NCBI GenBank assembly: GCA_031256975.1 | Contig: JAIRPN010000004.1 | Location: forward strand, 62,001 to 126,000 | Length of the DNA stretch: 64,000 nucleotides | Source: Verrucomicrobiales bacterium | GTDB taxonomy: Bacteria; Verrucomicrobiota; Verrucomicrobiia; Methylacidiphilales; JAAUTS01 | Direction: 5' to 3' | In this document: piece after piece, positions 27,878-37,178 of the stretch | How positions within the stretch are numbered: position 1 is the first letter of the stretch | Layout of the letters: every line of letters starts with the position of its first letter | Translations under genes and position numbers: made by a program | Notes under the pieces: model-generated | What the model was told of the DNA's origin: nothing | Seen by the model: the letters and a program-made list of their open reading frames with translations, nothing else | The model's database searches: none

Positions 27878-27891
27878 TAAAAAATGGGCGC

Positions 27892-28067
27892 GGCTTGCTA
27901 CCAGCTTGCGGCAAGCTGGTAAGTAGCTCTATTCAAGCTGAAGACCAGCTTCCCCCAAGCTTATGGATGGACCTGGTGCAGCTAACAGCCAGCTCTGACC
28001 CGTCTGGTAACAAGACCGCCCAGAGCTGTTAACAAAACCACGGGAAGCTCTGTACAAGCCCGGGGTA
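27892..28067. repeat. AGCT array in exact 11-bp register
   Basis: AGCT occurs at 27903, 27914, 27925, 27936, 27947, 27958, 27980, 27991, 28024 and 28046. All are the same position modulo 11. The remaining slots hold partial matches (GGCT 27892, GTCT 28002, AGAC 28013, AGCC 28057) or decayed words. No AGCT falls out of register in this gap. The seven bases after each AGCT differ from unit to unit, though GGTAA/GTTAACA and CTG recur. Nested pairings exist, notably at 27899-27921 and 27990-28028. The array begins just after the ppdK terminator. The rest of the 447-bp gap, 28096-28267, holds no gene or motif I can name. Confidence 0.85.
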
Positions 28068-28074
28068 CTTTTTC

Positions 28075-28095
28075 AATACTCACCCCAAGGCTTTT
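28075..28095. repeat. Direct copy of the uvrD 3' end
   Basis: AATACTCACCCCA, one variable base, then GGCTTTT matches 29429-29449 (the last codons and stop of the UvrD-type gene) at 20 of 21 positions in the same orientation. The two copies bracket the beta-helix gene. It lies immediately after the AGCT array. Confidence 0.6.
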
Positions 28096-28267
28096 GCAAG
28101 GTTTCCTCATTTTAATTCTTATGAGGTTTGGATTACTCTTGCTGAACAAGTACCAGCAAATCCGAAGCAAACTTGCAGGTGGCCCTTAAATCTCATGGGA
28201 AGATTTGATGCGCGGCGCCTGATGTTTGGCGCCAATGCCATTTTCGTGGCCCGTGTACTCGTCATAT

Positions 28268-29401
28268 TCAACGGCCCGCATTGATTCCCAAATATCGAAT
28301 TTCCGCCGCAGCTGACTCAAATACCTCGTCCTTGGCCACATGCCGTTCGAAGACGCCGGTCAGACTCGCCGCACCGGCGTGCCGCAAACGCAAAGTCGGA
28401 CATTGAGGATTTTTGTCATTGGCCAGGTCACGGTGAAAGTCGACCAGTTCAAAGCCACTCATTCTTGTTTCCAGCCGCACTAAGGCAATGTCATTCTCCA
28501 CCGACTTGGCCACATGAAAATCTGTCGCCTTTATTTGCCGCAGCATGCCGACCCCGTTCGCATGGACGGGGTCACGCTCATCAAACACCGGTACACGGCA
28601 GCCCCGGGCTGCGTCGCAATTCAAAGCCGCAACCGAACAGGTGCCCCGCACGCCATTGATGACGATCCGTTCAATCGGCGACCACACACTGAGCAACCGC
28701 ACAAAACTATGGCAATCTTCCGCCGCCAAATCCTCGATGCGGATATCACGGATCGGTCCGCACATCATGCCCCTGACCTCCGTGCGTTGCAGGGCGTCGT
28801 CGGCGTTTAACGCCACCAGATCATCACCCGTCACGCCCCGCTGCAAGCCCCTGATGCGGCGGATCACCCCGTTGGCACAGTGTCCGCCCAGATGGATGCC
28901 GTCGTTGTTCGGGCGAATGTGTCCGGCGCTGAAGGAAATGTCCTCGATCAAAAAATCCGTCACTTTCGTGAACCGCGCATAATATGCCTCCGCGTCATGC
29001 AAACGCAGGGCCGACAAGCGTAAGTTCCGCACATTTGCAAAATGCAGGAGCGTCCCGCTGTAGCCTTCCGCCAGCAAACCCGGTCCGCCGCGTGGATTGG
29101 CGACATTATTACCGTCCCAGCAACCGCCCTCCACCGTAATTTCACTGTCGCCGGTATCATGGTTGGCGTTGGTCAGCAAATAGTCGCCGAATTCCCGCGC
29201 CGCGCCATCCGTCAACCGCAAGGTCGCCTGCGGATGCAGCAACAGGCGGGTCCCACCGTGAATCCGCAATGTGCGGCCCACCTTGAACAGGCCTGCGGGC
29301 AGTTCCAGCAGCGGCGGCTTTTCATTGAGCAATCGTTGCAGAACCTCCCCCTCATCGGTCAGTCCGTCGCCCTTGAGTCCGGGATGGGGATGGCGTTTCA
29401 T
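28268..29401 (-). CDS. Right-handed beta-helix protein, GH28-like
   Basis: A 377-aa protein of the pectate-lyase-fold group. LKGDGLTDEGEVLQRLL at the N-terminus is the typical opening of GH28 and related beta-helix enzymes. NNDGIHLGG and TGDDLVALN correspond in place and spacing to the polygalacturonase NTDG and GDD acid motifs. No signal peptide is seen, so it is probably cytosolic, which suits processing of oligosaccharides. The start used is ATG 29401; a longer frame would overlap the helicase gene. It lies between two direct copies of the uvrD 3' end and contains no TTAGCG motif. Substrate unknown. Confidence 0.78.
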   Translation of the reverse strand: MKRHPHPGLKGDGLTDEGEVLQRLLNEKPPLLELPAGLFKVGRTLRIHGGTRLLLHPQATLRLTDGAAREFGDYLLTNANHDTGDSEITVEGGCWDGNNVANPRGGPGLLAEGYSGTLLHFANVRNLRLSALRLHDAEAYYARFTKVTDFLIEDISFSAGHIRPNNDGIHLGGHCANGVIRRIRGLQRGVTGDDLVALNADDALQRTEVRGMMCGPIRDIRIEDLAAEDCHSFVRLLSVWSPIERIVINGVRGTCSVAALNCDAARGCRVPVFDERDPVHANGVGMLRQIKATDFHVAKSVENDIALVRLETRMSGFELVDFHRDLANDKNPQCPTLRLRHAGAASLTGVFERHVAKDEVFESAAAEIRYLGINAGR

Positions 29402-29426
29402 TTGAATCCGGCGCCGGGCAAGCGAC

Positions 29427-31409
29427 TTAATACTCACCCCACGGCTTTTCCGTCTTGATGGTCCAGACATTGCACAGGTCGCGCGGGAAATCGCTCAGGA
29501 AACGGGAGGGCTTTTGCCAGGTTTCACCGTAGTTGGCATTGCTGCGGATTTGCGGGTAGAGCAAATACAATTCTTCCTGGGCGCGGGTCACGGCGACGTA
29601 AAACAAACGCCGCTCTTCCTCTTCACCCTCGGTGGTTTCCGCGGCGCGGCTGGACGGGAACAGGCCGTCGCAGAGCATGATGACGAACACCGCCTTCCAT
29701 TCCAGTCCCTTGGCCTGGTGAATGGAGCTGAGCTTGAGCGCCTCGTGCTCGGCATATTGCGCGCCCATGCCCTGCTCGGTTTCCATGTTGGTCATCAGCG
29801 ACAGCTGGGCGAGGAATTCGGTGGTTTCCTTGAAGCCGTCGGCAAACTGGATCAATTGGTGCAAGTCTTCCAGCCGGTTGTTGTAGTTGGCGTAGCGGGC
29901 CTTGAGGAAATCCTCGTACATGGCGTCGAGGACATGCTGCAATTGGTGCCCGGGCGTGTCGCTCTTCATTTTTTCCAGCAATTGCCGGTGGGTTTCACCC
30001 CATTGCTTCCACTCTTTCTCGGCCTTGGCGGGGATCTTGACCTTGTCCCACGGCGTGCCGTTGGCGACGGATTCCCAGGCTTTGTGGGCGGTCTTGCCGC
30101 CAACGCCGGGCAGCATGGTGGCCAGCCGTTTGAAGGAGACTTCGTCATTGGCGTTCAGCGCGAACTTCAAATAAGCGGCGGCATCCTTGACGTGGGCCTG
30201 TTCAAAGAAGCGCAGGCCGGAAGTAATCTGGAACGGAATGTTGCGCTTGGTCAGTTCCATCTGCAATTCCATCGAATGGAAATGCGAGCGATACAACACG
30301 GCAATATCGCCCAGATTGATTCCTTCGTCGTGCAGTTCCAGGGCGCGCTGGGCGACAAACATCGCCTGCTGGCGTGAATCATCGAGTGAGATGAGCGCCG
30401 GTTTGACCCCGCTCTTTTTGACCGCGCGCAATTCCTTGGGAAATTGCTTGGTGTTCTGGCTGATGGTGACGTTGGCCAGATTCAGGATTTCCGGCGTGCT
30501 GCGGTAATTGGTCTCGATGCGGATGATTTGCGTGCCGGGATGCCGGTCCGGGAAGGACATGATATTTTCGAAATTGGCCCCACGCCAGGAATAGATGCTT
30601 TGCGCATCGTCTCCCACCACCATCACCTGATGATGCTTGGCAGCCAGTAAATCGACCAAGTCAGCCTGGATCTTGTTGGTGTCCTGATATTCATCGACCA
30701 GAATGTGCTGGAACTTGTTTTGGTAAAATTCCAGCAGGTCGGGATTGTTCTTCAGCAACTTCACCGTTAGCGTCAGCAAGTCGTCGTAATCCACGCCTCC
30801 GGTCCGCTGCTTGCGTTCGACATAGGCTTTGCCAATGGCATTGATCTGGATGGCATACTCATCGAAATAAGGATAATGCGATTCCAATACCTGTTCGGCA
30901 GTCAACTCGGTGTTGGCTGAAAGCCCGTAAATGTCCTGCAACACCTCGGCCTTGGGAAATTTCTTGTCTTTCGGATCAACCGTCGATTCAGCCAGGCAAG
31001 CGGCGATCAATTCCTTCGCGTCGTCGCGGTCGAGGATGTTGAAATTCCGGTCCAACCCGAGCAAATCCGCGTGGTGGCGGATCAGACGGTGTCCGACATG
31101 GTGGAAGGTCCCACCCCACAGACGGGAAATATCATGCGGCAGCAAATCCTCCACCCGGCGCAGCATCTCCTTCGCCGCCTTGTTGGTGAAAGTCAGCAAC
31201 AGAATGTTTTCCGGCGAAATACCATGTTCCACCAAAAATGCCACGCGGTAGGTCAGCGTGCGGGTCTTGCCGCTGCCGGCGCCCGCGATAACCAGCAACG
31301 GCCCCGGCTGGGCGCTGACGGCGGCATATTGCTCGTCGTTCAACAACGACTTGTAGTCAATCTGCGGCCCGCCATGCGGATGCGGGTTGGTGGTTAGCGT
31401 GTAGTCCAT
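29427..31409 (-). CDS. UvrD/PcrA-type superfamily 1 helicase
   Basis: A 660-aa ATP-dependent 3'-5' DNA helicase. Motifs in order: LNDEQYAAV (Q motif), VIAGAGSGKTRTLTYRVAFL (Walker A), ILVDEYQDTNKIQADLVDLL (Walker B), VVGDDAQSIYSWRGAN, ETNYRSTPEIL, SSIHQAKGLEWKAVFV and RRLFYVAVTRAQEELYL. The length is a little below PcrA/UvrD (about 720), with a short C-terminal tail ending KPWGEY. I start at ATG 31409; a TTG nine bases upstream is also open. hisA lies 23 bp upstream on the same strand. Which of UvrD, Rep or PcrA it replaces cannot be told. Confidence 0.94.
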   Translation of the reverse strand: MDYTLTTNPHPHGGPQIDYKSLLNDEQYAAVSAQPGPLLVIAGAGSGKTRTLTYRVAFLVEHGISPENILLLTFTNKAAKEMLRRVEDLLPHDISRLWGGTFHHVGHRLIRHHADLLGLDRNFNILDRDDAKELIAACLAESTVDPKDKKFPKAEVLQDIYGLSANTELTAEQVLESHYPYFDEYAIQINAIGKAYVERKQRTGGVDYDDLLTLTVKLLKNNPDLLEFYQNKFQHILVDEYQDTNKIQADLVDLLAAKHHQVMVVGDDAQSIYSWRGANFENIMSFPDRHPGTQIIRIETNYRSTPEILNLANVTISQNTKQFPKELRAVKKSGVKPALISLDDSRQQAMFVAQRALELHDEGINLGDIAVLYRSHFHSMELQMELTKRNIPFQITSGLRFFEQAHVKDAAAYLKFALNANDEVSFKRLATMLPGVGGKTAHKAWESVANGTPWDKVKIPAKAEKEWKQWGETHRQLLEKMKSDTPGHQLQHVLDAMYEDFLKARYANYNNRLEDLHQLIQFADGFKETTEFLAQLSLMTNMETEQGMGAQYAEHEALKLSSIHQAKGLEWKAVFVIMLCDGLFPSSRAAETTEGEEEERRLFYVAVTRAQEELYLLYPQIRSNANYGETWQKPSRFLSDFPRDLCNVWTIKTEKPWGEY

Positions 31410-31432
31410 GAAACCCAATTATAAATTTTGCA

Positions 31433-32158
31433 TTACGAATGACGAATTTCAGCCAATGCCGTCTTTAAATCCACCTTTTTGTCATAGAGGGCCTTGCCGA
31501 CGATGACGCCGTACAAGCCACCGATTTCATTTAATGCCTGAATGTCCGCCAATGACGAAACACCACCCGAGGCGGTTAATTTCGCCTTGGTGGCGGCCAG
31601 CATCGTGCGCTGCGCGGGAATATTCGGGCCGGTAAACATGCCGTCGGTGCTGATATCGGTGTAAATGATATTGCCCACGCCGAGGTCGGCAACGGCCTTT
31701 GCCAAGTCCAGCGCGTCCCATTCGGAAATCTTCACCCAGCCCTGGGTGGCGACTTTGCCGTCCTTGGCGTCAATGCCGACGGAAATACGGTCGCCGCCGA
31801 ATTCCTTCACCGCTTCCTTGATGAAATCGAGTGATTCGCAGGCTTTGCTGCCGATGATGGCGCGTTTGATGCCGGTCTTGAAGGTGGCCGCTAACGACGG
31901 CATGTTACGGATGCCGCCGCCCAGTTCGCAGGGTACGCTAATGGCAGCACAAATGTTTTTGACCTGTTCCAAGTTGCGCTGCTCACCGCTAAACGCGGCG
32001 TCCAGATCGACCAAATGCAGATATTCCGCGCCGTCCGCGGCCCATTGCTGCGCAAAGGCCACCGGATCGGAACTATACACCGTCTTGCGGTCGGCTTTCC
32101 CCTGCTCCAAGCGCACCACTTCACCGTTCATCAAATCAATCGCCGGAAGAATAATCAT
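31433..32158 (-). CDS. hisA: Phosphoribosyl-formimino-AICAR-phosphate isomerase
   Basis: This histidine-pathway TIM barrel isomerises ProFAR to PRFAR. It is 241 aa, normal length. The opening MIILPAIDLMNGEVVRLEQG carries the first catalytic Asp (D8). CELGGGIRN, YTDISTDGMFTGPN (second Asp region) and ASGGVSSLADI (phosphate loop) follow. No other his gene is next to it. It is divergent from gatC across 83 bp, so promoters for both must lie there. Four CGCTAA motifs lie in or near it. Confidence 0.95.
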   Translation of the reverse strand: MIILPAIDLMNGEVVRLEQGKADRKTVYSSDPVAFAQQWAADGAEYLHLVDLDAAFSGEQRNLEQVKNICAAISVPCELGGGIRNMPSLAATFKTGIKRAIIGSKACESLDFIKEAVKEFGGDRISVGIDAKDGKVATQGWVKISEWDALDLAKAVADLGVGNIIYTDISTDGMFTGPNIPAQRTMLAATKAKLTASGGVSSLADIQALNEIGGLYGVIVGKALYDKKVDLKTALAEIRHS

Positions 32159-32241
32159 GCGTCAAACACTAGCGGCGCGGCGGGGTCTTGGAAACTAATT
32201 TTCACTTTGCCTTCCCTGATCTTGACGTGTAAAACATACGG

Positions 32242-32532
32242 GTGAATTCTCAGAATTTAGACGTGGCTTATGTGGCGGGTCTTTCCCGTATCGACTTGAG
32301 CAAGGAGGAAGAGGCTTTGTTCCAGTCCCAGTTGGGAAAAGTCCTCGAATACGCCCAGGAATTGCAAAAAGTGGATGTTTCCTCGGTTCCGGACACCCCG
32401 ATCGACCCGAATCTGCCCACCAATGTGCTGCGTGAGGATTCCCTGCGCGATTCGCTAACCGCAAGAGAAGCCCTGCTGAACGCGCCGAAGCAGGCCAACA
32501 ATTTATTCATCATGCCGAAGATTGTCGAATAA
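32242..32532 (+). CDS. gatC: Asp-tRNA(Asn)/Glu-tRNA(Gln) amidotransferase subunit C
   Basis: A 96-aa small subunit that holds GatA and GatB together. The segment VAYVAGLSRIDLSKEEEALFQSQLGKVLEYAQELQKVD is the usual N-terminal helix pair, and VLREDS is conserved mid-protein. It starts with GTG at 32242. Its TAA shares one base with the gatA ATG, so the genes are translationally coupled. The presence of gatCAB implies that Gln-tRNA and/or Asn-tRNA are made indirectly in this organism. Confidence 0.95.
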   Translation: MNSQNLDVAYVAGLSRIDLSKEEEALFQSQLGKVLEYAQELQKVDVSSVPDTPIDPNLPTNVLREDSLRDSLTAREALLNAPKQANNLFIMPKIVE

Positions 32533-33968
32533 TGAGCTTACATACCCTGACCATTAAGGAATTGCGGAACAAACTGACCGCAAAGGAAATTTCTCCGAAA
32601 GATATCGTCGAATCATTAGTTAAACGCATTGATTCCGTCGATGGCAAAATCAAAGGTTACTTGCGCGTCAACGCCAAGGACGCCTTTGCCCAGGCCGAAA
32701 AAGCCGACATCAGCAAACCGCTGGGCGGCATTCCGATCGCCATCAAGGACAATATCGCGGTTAGCGACGAAGGCTGTACCTGTTCCTCGAAGCTGTTGGA
32801 AAATTATGTGTCGCCCTATGACGCCACGGTGATTCGCAAGTTAAAGGAAGCCGGAGCCGTCTTGCTTGGCCGTACTAATCTGGACGAATTCGCCATGGGC
32901 TCTTCCACGGAAAACTCGGCATTCGGACGCACTCACAATCCGTGGAACCTGGACTGCATTCCCGGCGGCAGCAGCGGCGGTTCCGCGGCAGTGGTCGCGG
33001 CTGATGAAGCCATTGCGGCGCTGGGCACCGATACCGGCGGTTCGATCCGTCAGCCTGCGGCCTTGTGCGGTTGCGTGGGTTTGAAACCGACTTATGGCCG
33101 TGTGTCCCGTTACGGCGCGGTGGCCTTTGCTTCCTCGTTGGACCAGATCGGCCCTTTTACCAAAACGGTGGAAGACTCGGCACTGGTGATGAACGTCATT
33201 AGCGGCTACGACCAAATGGAAAACACCAGCCGTCCGGTTGATGTTCCGGATTTCACCAAATCGCTAAACGCAGGCATCAAGGGATTGCGCATCGGCATCC
33301 CGAAGGAATATTTCATCGACGGTATGGACAAGGAAGTTCAGACGGCGGTGAAGAAGGCCATCGACTGGTACGCCGCCAATGGCGCGGAGATTATCGATGT
33401 CTCGCTGCCCAACACCGAGCATGCGATTTCAGTTTATTATATTGTCGCTACTGCGGAAGCCTCGGCCAACCTCGCTCGCTTTGACGGCGTGCGTTATGGC
33501 CGCCGCTCGCCGGATGGCACCGATTCCATCAACAGCTACAGCAAGACCCGTGAACAAGGTTTCGGTTCCGAAGTCAAACGCCGCATCATTCTCGGTACTT
33601 ACGTGCTGAGCAGCGGTTATTATGACGCTTATTACAACCGCGCCCAAAAGGTTCGTCAGTTGTTACGCCGCGATTTCACCGAAGCGTTCAAGAAATGTGA
33701 TGTGATCCTAACCCCGACCTCACCGACGGCGGCGTTCAAGGCGGGTGAAAAATCCGATCCACTATCGATGTATTTGGCGGATATCTTCACCATCGCGGTG
33801 AATCTGGCGGAAGTCTGCGGGATTTCGATTCCTTGCGGCTTCACCTCGACCAACCTGCCGATTGGCCTGCAATTGATCGGCTCGCACTTTGACGAACCCC
33901 GCCTGCTGTTAGCGGCCCACGGTTACGAACAGGGCCACGATTGGTTCAAGAAGAAACCCTCCCTCTAA
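32532..33968 (+). CDS. gatA: Amidotransferase subunit A (glutaminase)
   Basis: A 478-aa amidase-signature subunit that releases ammonia from Gln or Asn for transamidation of mischarged tRNA. The Ser-cisSer-Lys triad is visible: PIAIKDNIAVSD (Lys), PGGSSGGSAAVVAADE (cis-Ser) and GTDTGGSIRQPAALCG (nucleophile). The C-terminal YVLSSGYYDAYYNRAQKVR is a GatA block. It lies between gatC (1-bp overlap) and gatB (10-bp gap). Several TTAGCG/CGCTAA motifs occur within it, in different codon phases. Confidence 0.97.
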   Translation: MSLHTLTIKELRNKLTAKEISPKDIVESLVKRIDSVDGKIKGYLRVNAKDAFAQAEKADISKPLGGIPIAIKDNIAVSDEGCTCSSKLLENYVSPYDATVIRKLKEAGAVLLGRTNLDEFAMGSSTENSAFGRTHNPWNLDCIPGGSSGGSAAVVAADEAIAALGTDTGGSIRQPAALCGCVGLKPTYGRVSRYGAVAFASSLDQIGPFTKTVEDSALVMNVISGYDQMENTSRPVDVPDFTKSLNAGIKGLRIGIPKEYFIDGMDKEVQTAVKKAIDWYAANGAEIIDVSLPNTEHAISVYYIVATAEASANLARFDGVRYGRRSPDGTDSINSYSKTREQGFGSEVKRRIILGTYVLSSGYYDAYYNRAQKVRQLLRRDFTEAFKKCDVILTPTSPTAAFKAGEKSDPLSMYLADIFTIAVNLAEVCGISIPCGFTSTNLPIGLQLIGSHFDEPRLLLAAHGYEQGHDWFKKKPSL

Positions 33969-33978
33969 GGATTTTACC

Positions 33979-35421
33979 ATGCAATACGAAGCAGTTATCG
34001 GACTTGAAGTCCACGCCCAGGTCAAAACCAACACCAAGATGTTTTGCGGCTGTAAGAATGAATACGGCGGCGAGCAAAATACCCACGTATGCCCGGTATG
34101 CCTTGGCCTGCCCGGCGCCTTGCCGACACCCAATGTCGAGGCTATCCGCCAGACCATTCTGACCGGCCTGATGCTGGATTGCCGCATCGCGGAAGTCTGC
34201 AAATTCGACCGTAAAAATTATTTCTACCCGGACCAATCGAAGAATTACCAGATCACCCAGTTTGACATGCCGTTGTGCATCGGCGGTGGCGTGGTATTGG
34301 ACAAGTACGCCTTCCCCAAGGAAGTGCAGAAAGAAGCCTATGCAGCGGAAGGCAAGAAGATCCGCCTGAACCGTATTCATCTGGAAGAGGACGTGGCCAA
34401 ATCCTTCCATTTTGACTCGGAAAGCGGCATTGATTTCAACCGTTGCGGCACGCCATTGATGGAGATCGTGTCGGAAGCCGACATGCGCACTCCGGAGGAA
34501 GCCTTTGCTTATCTCACCACCTTGAAGCGCATTTTGAATTACGGCAACGTGAGTGACGCTGACATGGAAAAAGGCCAGATGCGCTGCGACGTCAACATCA
34601 GCGTGCGTCCGGTCGGACAGGAAAAATTCGGCACCAAGTGCGAATTGAAAAATTTGAACACCATCAGCGGCGCGCGGCGCGCGTTGGCATATGAAATCCA
34701 GCGCCAGATCGAGGTGGTCAGCAAGGGCGGCACCATCACTCAGGAAACCCGCCGTTGGGATGATGCCACAGGCCAGACCTATGTCATGCGTTCCAAGGAA
34801 AACGCCCACGATTACCGTTACTTCCCGGATCCCGACCTGCTGCCGGTTCGCACCGACAAAGGCTTGAAGATCGAAGCCGAGGCCAAGATGCCGGAACTGC
34901 CCCACAAAAAGAAAGACCGTTACATCAACGAATTGCAGTTGAGCGAATACCAGGCCGAAGTACTGGCTGCTGATAAAGCTTTGGCCGATTATTTCGAACT
35001 CGCTGTTAGCGGCACCAAGCACGGCCCCGCGATCGCAAATTACCTGATTAACGAATTCCTCGCCACGGAACCCGACACCGCCAACATCCTGATTCCGGCG
35101 AAACATTTTGCGCAACTGGCGGATTTGGTCGCCAATGGCAAGATCAACAGCAAACAGGCCAAGGAAGTCTTGGTCGACATGCTGTCCTCGCATGAGGAAC
35201 CGGTTAAAATCGTCGAGAAAAAGGGCTTGGCCCAGGTCACAGACCTTGGTGCGCTGGAAACGTTCTGCGATGAAGCCATCGCCGCCAACCCCAAGAGCGT
35301 GGCGGATTACAAATCCGGCAAGCTGGGGGCAATCAACGCATTAAAAGGCTTTGTGATGAAGAAAACCAAAGGTCAAGCCAACCCGGCCTTGATTGATGAA
35401 ATTTTACAGAAAAAGCTATAA
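33979..35421 (+). CDS. gatB: Amidotransferase subunit B
   Basis: A 480-aa kinase/transamidase subunit that phosphorylates and amidates Glu-tRNA(Gln) or Asp-tRNA(Asn). The opening YEAVIGLEVHAQVKTNTKMFCGCKN carries metal-site residues. CPVCLGLPGALPTPN, KNYFYPDQSKNYQITQFD and RCDVNISVRP follow. The YqeY-like tail domain ends in GFVMKKTKGQANPALI. It is the last gene of gatCAB; the pilus-type ATPase genes follow 47 bp later and may be read through. Confidence 0.97.
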   Translation: MQYEAVIGLEVHAQVKTNTKMFCGCKNEYGGEQNTHVCPVCLGLPGALPTPNVEAIRQTILTGLMLDCRIAEVCKFDRKNYFYPDQSKNYQITQFDMPLCIGGGVVLDKYAFPKEVQKEAYAAEGKKIRLNRIHLEEDVAKSFHFDSESGIDFNRCGTPLMEIVSEADMRTPEEAFAYLTTLKRILNYGNVSDADMEKGQMRCDVNISVRPVGQEKFGTKCELKNLNTISGARRALAYEIQRQIEVVSKGGTITQETRRWDDATGQTYVMRSKENAHDYRYFPDPDLLPVRTDKGLKIEAEAKMPELPHKKKDRYINELQLSEYQAEVLAADKALADYFELAVSGTKHGPAIANYLINEFLATEPDTANILIPAKHFAQLADLVANGKINSKQAKEVLVDMLSSHEEPVKIVEKKGLAQVTDLGALETFCDEAIAANPKSVADYKSGKLGAINALKGFVMKKTKGQANPALIDEILQKKL

Positions 35422-35468
35422 TTATCTTCTTGGCAACACGACGATGATTTTTTAGCCTGCTTGGAATT

Positions 35469-37175
<1,707 letters not shown>

Positions 37176-37178
37176 GCC

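Noticed and set aside
27892-28067. AGCT array as a CRISPR, TIGR or integron attC array
   Set aside because: The unit is only 11 bp with a 4-bp constant part, there is no conserved longer repeat, and no cas, tas or integrase gene is near.
28075-28095. The uvrD-like 21-mer as the end of a uvrD pseudogene
   Set aside because: No helicase sequence extends beyond the 21 bases in any frame.
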